A DNA stretch of 39,868 bases from Nemertoderma westbladi (lineage: Eukaryota > Xenacoelomorpha > Nemertodermatida > Nemertodermatidae), in NCBI GenBank assembly GCA_032718475.1, contig JAUCBJ010007235.1, forward strand, positions 1 to 39,868. The letters run 5' to 3'. The translations under genes were made by a program, and so were the position numbers. The notes below the pieces were generated by a model. The model was not told the DNA's origin, searched no databases, and was given only the letters and a program-made list of their open reading frames with translations. Below are positions 10,156 to 18,388 of this stretch, piece after piece (the stretch's first letter is position 1; every line of letters starts with the position of its first letter).

Positions 10156-10936
10156 TGCGACCGTACGGGCGGGGGGGGGTAATAATGATAATGGTACAGT
10201 AGACGTTGTTAATATTGATAATACCGTATGGGACAACACTAATCAAACCTTTATTACAGGAAATGCTTTGCCTAGTGGTAGTAATTTAAATTTAAATCAG
10301 GATAATCCCAATATTAATGTAGGAAATAATTATAATATTGATGTAGTTACGCAAAATAATTCAAATAATCAAAATAATAACCCAAATTCAAACCTACAAA
10401 ATAATTTAAATAACGCAGTTACGCAAAATAATTCGAATAATTTAAATAATGACCTATGCCCGAATTTACAAAATAATTCAGATAACGTAGTCGCGCAGAA
10501 TAATACAAATGATTTTGTTTCAAACGAGCAAATTAATTCCGTTTCCAATATGGGTGCTATTAATGTAAACACGTCGGGCCTACATAACCGGGCGGAAGAG
10601 GGCCTGGTAGGTCACATAGTCGGTAGCCAGACGGATGAGGGCCTGGTTGGCCACGTAGTTAGTAGACAGGGAGCAGAGGGCCTGGTAGGCCACGTAGTTG
10701 GTAGGCAGGGAGTAGAGGGCCTGGAAGGCCACGTAATAGCAGGGGGAGAGGCGGGGGTGAATAGACCCGACCGCAGTAGGGTTGATGTGTCGACTAGAGA
10801 GGTATATAATAGCGGGGAGAGAGGTAGCGAAGTTAGATGTAGCGAGTGGGGGGGGGGGCTACGAGGACCCCACAACAGAGAGTTAGCGGCGAGAGGGGGG
10901 GGGGGCAGGGAGTGTCCCACAGCCGTCAGCGGATAA
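10127..10936 (+). CDS. gag: BEL Gag region, block 2 (Asn-rich plus 13-residue repeats)
   Basis: This frame is open from 10127, overlapping the end of block 1, to a stop at 10934-10936. A conventional start would be the CTG/TTG-like codon near 10268, so it is probably reached by frameshift. It encodes an Asn/Gln-rich low-complexity stretch and then four tandem 13-residue repeats (core EGLVGHVV; DNA 10598-10753, 39-bp units). G runs at 10848-10858 (G11) and 10895-10905 (G11) follow. Past the second run the frame that stays open is block 3. No known domain is present. Low complexity alone would not prove coding, but the openness and the protein-level repeats do support it. Confidence 0.55.
   Translation, partial: QGPHDRPKTDATVRAGGGNNDNGTVDVVNIDNTVWDNTNQTFITGNALPSGSNLNLNQDNPNINVGNNYNIDVVTQNNSNNQNNNPNSNLQNNLNNAVTQNNSNNLNNDLCPNLQNNSDNVVAQNNTNDFVSNEQINSVSNMGAINVNTSGLHNRAEEGLVGHIVGSQTDEGLVGHVVSRQGAEGLVGHVVGRQGVEGLEGHVIAGGEAGVNRPDRSRVDVSTREVYNSGERGSEVRCSEWGGGLRGPHNRELAARGGGGRECPTAVSG
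10598..10753 (+). repeat. 39-bp coding repeat, 4 units
   Basis: Four 39-bp units beginning gagggcctgg encode a 13-residue repeat inside Gag block 2. Unit length is a multiple of three, so frame is kept. Confidence 0.85.
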
Positions 10937-11795
10937 TGCGAGGGCCGAAATAGGTAAACCGCAACAACCGGCGACGGAAAGTAACAGGGGGATTGCGGGT
11001 ATCCCCAGCGGCGTGCGACCGAGCAGAGAGAGACAGGTTGACGTCGCGAGAGGGCGGACGAAGCGTCGAGCCCGATCAGAGGAGGGAAGAAGAACAGTGG
11101 GGTTTAACCGGGAGGTCGATGAGAGATCTCACGAGCGGGAATATTCCACTGATAGGAGAAGAAAGGAAGACAGTAGTAGAAGTATCGCCGCGAACGATAG
11201 AAGAGCGAGGACGGATAGCGAGCCGTCGGTAGTCGAGATGAGAACGGAGAGTCAGTGGGGTCGGACTCCGGGAGATTGCCGTCGCCCCGGAGAGATGCGA
11301 TCCGGTGAGATGCATTACACGCCGAGAGAGGGGTACATGATGTACCGGTACGAAGATGAGGACAGAAGAGAGGGGGGTCGAAGAGAAACTTTCCGACGGA
11401 ATATACCTGCCGATCGAGAATACGGTAGCCGCGGGGAGGATTATTCGAGAAGAATAAACTTCGATCCCGAGAGACACATGCAGACTGTAGGACATACTGT
11501 AGGCCTTACTGCACATACCATAGGCCATATTGAGAGAGGCTATGTAGGCGATAGGATAGCGCGGACGACGGAATTAAACCCGGAAGTCGCGGAATACATA
11601 CCGGCGAGTAGGCCAGAAGCTGATAGGCCTATACCGGTACCAGCACAGCAGTATGACTACAGCATGCAGGGACATAACATATACCCAGGGGAGGGGGGAA
11701 TTATTGCGGATAGGTGCATGGGCCCCAACATATTAACATCAACCCCATTACCAAACATACCGGTGGGGGGGGGGGGGGGGGGGGGGGCAGGGTGA
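10906..11795 (+). CDS. gag: BEL Gag region, block 3 (Arg/Glu/Asp-rich)
   Basis: Open without a stop from the G11 run at 10895-10905 to a TGA at 11793-11795. There is no ATG near its beginning (only GTG at 11013), so it is most simply the continuation of block 2 across the G run. It is rich in Arg, Glu and Asp, with a His/Gly-containing section near 11475-11535 (three THxxGH-like steps). It ends in a poly-Gly run encoded by G23 at 11765-11787, where the open frame switches again to block 4. Confidence 0.55.
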
Positions 11796-13131
11796 CATTC
11801 CCCCATCACAATATCAACAATATACCCCGATGGTAGCAAGAACAACGAGACCCTCGGACGAAAACAGGTCGTGTGACACAGATATATGGAGGGGGCCGCT
11901 ACCCCCGATGACGTACCCAAGCCAGAGAAAATCAAGAAATAGGACAGACGGAACGCACCAGGCAGGGGAAACTATACAGAACCCGTCGAATCCATTGGAA
12001 GCGCAGGCGATAGGGATGGCCACGTTGATCGATGCTTTGAAAACGAGGATCGAGTTACCACCCGTGGAACCATTCAAGTTCGATGGGAGTAGGCCGGAAG
12101 AATATTTACAGTTTCGGCGAATGTATAGTAACGAAATACTAACAAAAAACTTGACGCAGGCGGAGTGCCTAAAGTATCTACAAGTGTACACGGGAGGCCC
12201 AGCATACGACATCGTGAGGCAATATCAGGGAATAGAGGGCGGCTTCACGACAGCATGGCGGGCACTGGATAGGGAATACGGGCACCCGGCCAAGATCATC
12301 AGGCAGACGCTGAGAGGCATAACATCGGGTGGCCTACAGGATAACCCCGTTAGCATTAAGACGTTTGCAAACAAAGTCGAGAAGGCGCTGATCGTGCTGA
12401 AGACGCTAGACGCGCCATACGAGCTCAACGCGTCCAATAACATCACCACGATAGCGCAGGCACTACCGAACTGGCTGCGCAACAAGTGGAGGAAGATCGC
12501 TTTCTCCACTCGAGACAAGAAGGGTGCGGAACCGGGTTTAGAAGAAATGTCAAACTTCTTAAATTACGAGGCTGAACTAATAACGGACCCAGTCTATAGT
12601 GAAGATAGCCTGGGAAAGGGACCAAAGACGGATCACTACAGGCCGAAACCAGAGCACAATACATCAAACGCATTGCCGAGGCTCAGGCAATCATTGCCAT
12701 ACGCAGCGACGCAGGGGACTGCAAGTCCACAGGCAAACGAAGATAAGACAACATCATGGAACGGACAGGGGAACAATAACAACATGAATAAACATAACCC
12801 CAGTACGTCCAGTTGGCCAAATCCAGTCAATAAGAATAGTAGGGACTTTGGTACGAATATAACTGCGATACGCAATGCATTGTATAAAGAGGGCTACGAC
12901 CCAAAGAGCAAATGCCAGTTACACGCAAATGCGCTTCATAAAACCATGAACTGCAGGTACTGGCAGGCGCTACCGAGGCAAGACCAGATAGATTACGCGT
13001 CGAGCAATAAAATCTGCTCGCGATGTGTGAAGAGTGGACACAAGGCCAGGGAATGCCAAGAGAAGCCGGTCAAGTTTGGCCAAAGGAGAGGCCAAACGAT
13101 GGCAACGAGCACGGTAGGGGCGAAGAAGTGA
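11788..13131 (+). CDS. gag: BEL Gag region, block 4: DUF1759-like capsid part and CCHC zinc knuckle
   Basis: Open from the G23 run to TGA at 13129-13131; the first ATG is at 11830. Numbering from that ATG, residues about 75-175 match the DUF1759-type Gag core of BEL/Pao elements (F-x-G-x-R-x-E-Y at the start, a Y-x-G-x-A-Y-D step). The C-terminal part contains C-x2-C-x4-H-x4-C (CSRCVKSGHKAREC), a nucleocapsid zinc knuckle that binds RNA. Pol follows in the same frame after the single TGA, so a Gag-Pol fusion would need read-through. This block alone (433 aa) has the size of a standard BEL Gag, which raises the question of what blocks 1-3 add. Confidence 0.85.
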   Translation, partial: QGDIPPSQYQQYTPMVARTTRPSDENRSCDTDIWRGPLPPMTYPSQRKSRNRTDGTHQAGETIQNPSNPLEAQAIGMATLIDALKTRIELPPVEPFKFDGSRPEEYLQFRRMYSNEILTKNLTQAECLKYLQVYTGGPAYDIVRQYQGIEGGFTTAWRALDREYGHPAKIIRQTLRGITSGGLQDNPVSIKTFANKVEKALIVLKTLDAPYELNASNNITTIAQALPNWLRNKWRKIAFSTRDKKGAEPGLEEMSNFLNYEAELITDPVYSEDSLGKGPKTDHYRPKPEHNTSNALPRLRQSLPYAATQGTASPQANEDKTTSWNGQGNNNNMNKHNPSTSSWPNPVNKNSRDFGTNITAIRNALYKEGYDPKSKCQLHANALHKTMNCRYWQALPRQDQIDYASSNKICSRCVKSGHKARECQEKPVKFGQRRGQTMATSTVGAKK

Positions 13132-15738
13132 GGCACGGTGTTACTTGGAGTAGTACCGGTGCGAGTGATCGGGGAAGGCAATCGATCAGTAACAACACTA
13201 ATGCTGGTTGATAGTGGAGCTGCCTTCACATTAGTCGAGGAATGGGTAGCCGAAGAAATAGGATTGAGAACAAGGCCAAGCAGAATGGCGGTAACAACCA
13301 TCTCTAGCAAAGATGAGATCCTAGAGATGAGGACAGGATGGTGCGCAATTGCAGCAGTGGCACCAGGATGCGATTATGGGGCAACCATCGACCCCATCCA
13401 AGTAATAGAGTCAATTAACATCAATGCCAGGCGGCCAACCAACATCGAGGTCGAGCAATACAAATTCCTGGACGACATTGACTTCTCGATCCCAGACGTG
13501 GACATTAGGAAGGTATCCATCATAGTAGGAATGGACTGCCCGACGGCCCACGAAAGAATGCAAACGGTCTTCGGCGAAGACAAGCAGAGTGACCCGGTGG
13601 CCATATTAACGCCATTCGGGTGGACGCTGAGTGGTCCAATTAAGAGCAAGATACCATTCAGGATGTCGGAGACATCAGGATGCATGTTCGCGGGAACAAT
13701 GCAGGAAATGGGTGATGAGGGAGCAGAGGAGCAGCTTAAAAGATTGCTCAGACAAGACTTTGAGGGACTGAAAGAGACTGGGGTCGGGACCTCGGTAGAA
13801 GACAAGCAGGCTCTACAAAGCGTGGAGGAATCGATGACGTGTGATGAGGGGCGGTATACAATAGGAATGGTATGGAAACTACCGAAGATACCGCTACCCG
13901 ACAATAGAGGGATGGTACTCACGAGACTCCGCAAGCTGAAACAAACACTAAAACGGAGCCCCGAGAAGAACGAGTACATTCACAAAACGATTAAGAAGTA
14001 CATCGAGAAGGGATGGGCCGTGGAGTTACCGGTCGACGAGCCGAACACGGACAGGACATACTACCTGCCACTCCACGTAGCTTTAGACCCAAAGAAAGGT
14101 AAACTTAGGATGGTAGTCGATGCATCGGCAAAGACCGACGGAAAGTGCTTAAACGACTACCTACTAGAGGGCCCAAACATATACAATTCGGGCATAGAAG
14201 TACTACTTAGATTTAGGAATGGGAAACACGCCTTCACGTGTGACATAGAAGGCATGTTCAACCAAGTCCGTGTAACAGAGGAAGACAGCGACAGTCAACG
14301 CTTCTTATGGTATAACGGCGAGGAAGAACCGCCTATAATACCGGCATATAAGATGGTAGTACAAAACATGGGGGCCAAGTCGTCCTCATTTACGACGACT
14401 ATGGCAGTGAGAGACACGGTGAAGGGGAAGGAAGATAGATACAGCAGTAGGGCCGTCGATATGATCCGACGCGGCTTCTATGTAGACGACGGTATGGAGT
14501 CTGGAAATACGGTTGAGGAGATACTGGAAACAGGACGCGAGGTTCGCGACATCCTGAAAGGATCCGGCTTCAACCTGACCAAATTCCAATCCAGTTCAGA
14601 AGAATTTATCAAGGCAATAGAGGACAAGAAACCAGAATCGACCATGGACAACCCTACAACAGCCAAAGGACAGGACATGGCGAATAAGAGAACACAATCT
14701 CAGCAAAAGGCACTGGGAATCGTGTGGGATAGAGGAACAGACGAACTGAAGTATCAGCTGAGCCAGGAGGGCGCAGACACCCATACGAAGAGGGGTTATG
14801 TATCGTATATAGCAAGGATATACGATCCCCTAGGCCTAGCATCCCCATTACTAGTCACGGGGAAACAGATACTCAAGAGAGTATATAAATTGAAGGATGA
14901 GTGGGACGTAGAGGTACCAGAGGACATCAAGAAACAGTGGAGCAAATGGACAGGAGACTTGGAAAGGATGGGAACATACAACATGCCGCGAGTGTATTTC
15001 CCGGACGGGAACATGACGAATCTGGACCTACATATGTTCTCCGACGCGTCGTTAGAGGCATACGGAGCGGCACTCTATTTAGTACAACGAGAGGGGGCTC
15101 ACAAGCCCAGACTAGCCTTTAGCAAAGCTAAGTCAACGCCGCCAGATTCAGCATCTGTTCCCAAGTTAGAATTGACAGCTGCGAGACTAGGAGTTAGAGC
15201 CACAGCCTACCTAGTGGATACTATTCCCAACATAGTGGAGACACACTACTGGACGGACTCCATGGTAGTGCTTGGTTGGCTACACAACGAAAGGACGAGA
15301 TACCCGATATTCGTCGCAAATAGAGTGGACGAAATAAGAGCAACCACAGAACTGGAAAGGTGGCACTACTGCCCAACAGATGAGAACCCAGCGGACTTGC
15401 TGTCGAGGGGCGTGGAACGCCACACTTTCTTAAAGAAGGAAGTATTGTGGCAACATGGGCCACAATTTCTGAGCGATAAGGAGGCCTGGCCACCAATGAG
15501 AAAGGTGGAGCCGGGCTCAGAAGTGGTGTCAGAGGGAGAAGAGGGAGACTCAGAGGGAGAAGAGATATACTCCCAGATGGTGAGGGAGATTAGGGACGTG
15601 CAACCAAAGCAAGAACTACGCGATAACCCGACGGACAAACTCCTCAGCTACAGTTCCAGTTGGTACAAGACCAAGAAATTAGTGGCGTACTGGAGAGCTT
15701 TCGGGAATTTCCTCGCGGGAGTTAATAAGGAGAAGTAA
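13132..15738 (+). CDS. pol: BEL/Pao Pol: aspartic protease, reverse transcriptase, RNase H
   Basis: The frame is identical to Gag block 4 and open after its TGA. The first start-like codon is GTG at 13138, used here as residue 1. The protease active site is D25-S-G-A. RT: LPLHVALDPKK/LRMVVDAS at about 310-330, catalytic D369 (FTCDIEG) and Y448-V-D450-D451. The Pao/A17-type connection YDPLGLASPLL lies at 562-572. RNase H catalytic set: D636, E678, D707, D753. All key residues are present, so the enzyme looks functional. The ORF ends at TAA (15736-15738), before the integrase, although the frame continues open beyond it. Confidence 0.95.
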   Translation, partial: GTVLLGVVPVRVIGEGNRSVTTLMLVDSGAAFTLVEEWVAEEIGLRTRPSRMAVTTISSKDEILEMRTGWCAIAAVAPGCDYGATIDPIQVIESININARRPTNIEVEQYKFLDDIDFSIPDVDIRKVSIIVGMDCPTAHERMQTVFGEDKQSDPVAILTPFGWTLSGPIKSKIPFRMSETSGCMFAGTMQEMGDEGAEEQLKRLLRQDFEGLKETGVGTSVEDKQALQSVEESMTCDEGRYTIGMVWKLPKIPLPDNRGMVLTRLRKLKQTLKRSPEKNEYIHKTIKKYIEKGWAVELPVDEPNTDRTYYLPLHVALDPKKGKLRMVVDASAKTDGKCLNDYLLEGPNIYNSGIEVLLRFRNGKHAFTCDIEGMFNQVRVTEEDSDSQRFLWYNGEEEPPIIPAYKMVVQNMGAKSSSFTTTMAVRDTVKGKEDRYSSRAVDMIRRGFYVDDGMESGNTVEEILETGREVRDILKGSGFNLTKFQSSSEEFIKAIEDKKPESTMDNPTTAKGQDMANKRTQSQQKALGIVWDRGTDELKYQLSQEGADTHTKRGYVSYIARIYDPLGLASPLLVTGKQILKRVYKLKDEWDVEVPEDIKKQWSKWTGDLERMGTYNMPRVYFPDGNMTNLDLHMFSDASLEAYGAALYLVQREGAHKPRLAFSKAKSTPPDSASVPKLELTAARLGVRATAYLVDTIPNIVETHYWTDSMVVLGWLHNERTRYPIFVANRVDEIRATTELERWHYCPTDENPADLLSRGVERHTFLKKEVLWQHGPQFLSDKEAWPPMRKVEPGSEVVSEGEEGDSEGEEIYSQMVREIRDVQPKQELRDNPTDKLLSYSSSWYKTKKLVAYWRAFGNFLAGVNKEK

Positions 15739-17118
15739 ACCAGGGAAACCATAGATCTGGAAGGAGCGGCCAAGGCAATAATCCGCCATGAACAACGGAA
15801 AAACTACGGCGACGAGGTGGAACGTGTCGGTAACCAACAGCACCTCCGACGGGACAGCGAGCTGATTACGCTGTCGCCACAACTCAATGACGACGGGATT
15901 CTAGTAATGAATTCTAGGGTGGGATACAACAACAGCATAGTCGTACCACCGAAACCCATCATCATTCCTACAGGATCGCCAATAGTCCACCAGATTATAT
16001 GGGACTACCACAAATCGATATTGCATGGGGGCACCAACCGAACCCTCACAGAGATAAGGAGGACCTATTGGGTCAAACAACTAAGGAAGAAGGTTAAAGC
16101 GGTAGTGGGGCAGTGCCAGACCTGCCGACGAGCGAAGAAGGAACGAGCCGTACAGGAGATGGCGCCACTACCGGCGAGTAGGGTAAGACAGCACGACCCG
16201 CCATTTACGCATTGCGGTGTGGACATGTTCGGGCCGATAATGATCAAGGTGATGCGACACACGGAGAAACGCTACGGTATTATCTTCGTATGCAACAATA
16301 CGCGGGCGGTAGGGATAGAACTCGCCCAAGATGCAACCGCATCAGCATTCATTAACGCCTTAGAAAGGTTTAGGGACCGCAAAGGTGGGACGATCGCAGT
16401 GATATACAGCGACAACGGCACCAACTTTGTGGGCGCAGAGAGTGAGATGGCAGAGGCCTTGGACATCTTGGAGGGAGAAGAAGTCAGGGCAGCAATGAGG
16501 AGACGACAAGTAAAGTGGGAGAGACGGACGCCGTATGCACCACATACACTAGGATGCGTCGAGAGACTGGTGGGCAGTTCAAAGCGTCTAATGACGAAAC
16601 TAATGAACACCCACATGGTCACTGAGGATGTTTTACGGACAGTACTTGCGAAGTGCGAGGGGATCATTAATAGCAGACCGCTATATCCGGAGAATGATGA
16701 CCCTGAGTCATTAGACGTGTTGATGCCTAGCCATTTTCTGATGGAAAGGCCAGCGACCATCGATATGCGGGGTGTAGACCCAGATGACATACACTCCCGC
16801 CAAAGTTGGAAAGTCGCTAAAGCAATAAGCGCAGAGTATTGGAGGAGGTGGGTAGAAGAATACCTACCCACGCTCCATAAGCGAAGCAAGTGGAGGAAAC
16901 CGAATCGGGAGTTAAAAGTAGGAGATCTCGTAATCGTTACGGATGATACTATCATCAACAACCAGTGGCGGTTGGCGAGAGTTGTACGCACTTACTCCGA
17001 TGAGGACGGAAGAGTCCGATCGGTAGAAGTTCGAATAGGTGGGAAGATAGGTGCGAAGGACAGAAAAACCTACAGGAGAGCGGTAGGCAAATGCTGTCTC
17101 CTAGAAGGGGCACCTTAG
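15739..17118 (+). CDS. int: BEL/Pao integrase, separated from Pol by one in-frame TAA
   Basis: This is the same frame as Pol. Codons 15739-15816 already read as ordinary Pol sequence, so the TAA interrupts a continuous polyprotein. Numbering from GTG at 15817: zinc-binding H65-x4-H70 with C100-x2-C103; catalytic D136 (GVDMFGP), D199 (YSDNGTNF) and E249 (GCVERLV). A DUF5641-like C-terminal domain follows (KVGDLVIV at 367-374, WRLARV at 384-389). The Trp usual before the catalytic Glu in BEL integrases is replaced by Cys-Val. The enzyme appears complete (D, D, E present) and would insert the cDNA with a 5-bp stagger. Confidence 0.93.
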   Translation, partial: TRETIDLEGAAKAIIRHEQRKNYGDEVERVGNQQHLRRDSELITLSPQLNDDGILVMNSRVGYNNSIVVPPKPIIIPTGSPIVHQIIWDYHKSILHGGTNRTLTEIRRTYWVKQLRKKVKAVVGQCQTCRRAKKERAVQEMAPLPASRVRQHDPPFTHCGVDMFGPIMIKVMRHTEKRYGIIFVCNNTRAVGIELAQDATASAFINALERFRDRKGGTIAVIYSDNGTNFVGAESEMAEALDILEGEEVRAAMRRRQVKWERRTPYAPHTLGCVERLVGSSKRLMTKLMNTHMVTEDVLRTVLAKCEGIINSRPLYPENDDPESLDVLMPSHFLMERPATIDMRGVDPDDIHSRQSWKVAKAISAEYWRRWVEEYLPTLHKRSKWRKPNRELKVGDLVIVTDDTIINNQWRLARVVRTYSDEDGRVRSVEVRIGGKIGAKDRKTYRRAVGKCCLLEGAP

Positions 17119-17256
17119 AGTGGAGTTAGAGTGGAGTTTAGTCATCCAAGTTTTGGACTGAGGGGGGTGGGATTGAGGGCGAGACGCCCTTCCCACAAAC
17201 AAAATAATAAAAAATAAAATAAAAATAGTACATAATAGGTACGCAGTTAGTTAGTA
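17119..17256 (+). other. Spacer after integrase
   Basis: The spacer holds a short gagtggagtt duplication, a G-rich stretch and an A-rich run with several AATAAA-like strings (about 17203-17230). These could serve as an internal polyadenylation region, but nothing shows use. Confidence 0.4.
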
Positions 17257-17910
17257 GGTACGTAGTGCCTAGAGTTAGTTAGTTAGTAGGTACGTAGTAC
17301 CTAGAGTTAGAGAGTTAGTAGGTACGTAGTACCTAGAGTTAGTTAGTTAGTAGGTACGTAGTGCCTAGAGTTAGAGAGTTAGTAGGTACGTAGTACCTAG
17401 AGTTAGTTAGTTAGTAGGTACGTAGTGCCTAGAGTTAGTTAGTTAGTAGGTACGTAGTACCTAGAGTTAGTTAGTTAGTAGGTACGTAGTGCCTAGAGTT
17501 AGTTAGTTAGTAGGTACGTAGTACCTAGAGTTAGAGAGTTAGTAGGTACGTAGTACCTAGAGTTAGTTAGTTAGTAGGTACGTAGTGCCTAGAGTTAGAG
17601 AGTTAGTAGGTACGTAGTACCTAGAGTTAGTTAGTTAGTAGGTACGTAGTACCGTTAGTTAGAGTTAGAGTTAGAGGGTACGTAGTACCGTTAGTTAGAG
17701 TTAGAGTTAGAGGGTACGTAGTACCGTTAGTTAGAGTTAGAGTTAGAGGGTACGTAGTACCGTTAGTTAGAGTTAGAGTTAGAGGGTACGTAGTACCGTT
17801 AGTTAGAGTTAGAGTTAGAGGGTACGTAGTACCGTTAGTTAGAGTTAGAGGGTACGTAGTACCGTTAGTTAGAGTTAGAGGGTACGTAGTACCATTAGTT
17901 AGAAGAGAGA
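17257..17910 (+). repeat. Internal tandem array: 12 x 32 bp then 8 x 30-36 bp, each with a GGTAC/GTACC hairpin
   Basis: Twelve 32-bp units (17257-17640) begin ggtacgtagt, then [ag]cctagagttag. Eight related units (17641 to about 17905; five of 36 bp, two of 30 bp and one partial) begin ggtacgtagtaccgttag. Every unit carries GGTAC, GTA, then GTACC or GTGCC, a five-pair hairpin. The A/G variant keeps pairing as a G-U wobble in RNA. The array lies between integrase and ORF3 inside the element. Possible roles are RNA packaging, transport or processing, or a splice or translation element for ORF3. None is shown. Confidence 0.9.
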
Positions 17911-18388
17911 GAGTAAGAGGTAAAAGGGGTAAATAGGATATAGATATTAGTTAGCAGTAAGTAGAGTTAGTAGCAAGAGGGGGGCATATGAGTACAGCTG
18001 GGTAAATCGTGTGGCCACACGACGTATACTGCTGTACTGCATAGGCCCACAAAGTAGGCCAGAATATGGATTAGAGAATAGAATAATCCATAGGCAGTAA
18101 TAGGTAGTAGGACAGTAGAATTAAAATAAATAGAATAGGGCTGAAAGTTAGAAAATAGTGGCAACACAAGGGAAGTCTTTCTAGAACATAATAAAAGTAA
18201 CGGACAGAAATTGTAAATTAGGCTCATTTACTAGCTTCAAAATTAATTAGGTTAAATTTAGGCTAAAAGGCGCAATTAAGTAGAAAGTAGGCCATTATCG
18301 AACCGTACGAAACATCTTAATACATCACTCATCTGTATTGCGCCTTGGTAAGGCACCACCCTGCAGGTGAGCGAGTGTAGTGTTCGGA
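17911..18388 (+). promoter_or_regulatory. Untranslated spacer upstream of ORF3 with candidate splice acceptor
   Basis: AT-rich non-coding stretch. Just ahead of ORF3 is ccaccctgcag (AG at 18365-18366), which would be a reasonable 3' splice site and would place the ORF3 ATG 23 bases into a spliced exon. Retroviral env genes are made this way, so a spliced subgenomic RNA for ORF3 is a testable idea. An independent internal promoter is the alternative. No canonical TATA placement decides it. Confidence 0.35.
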
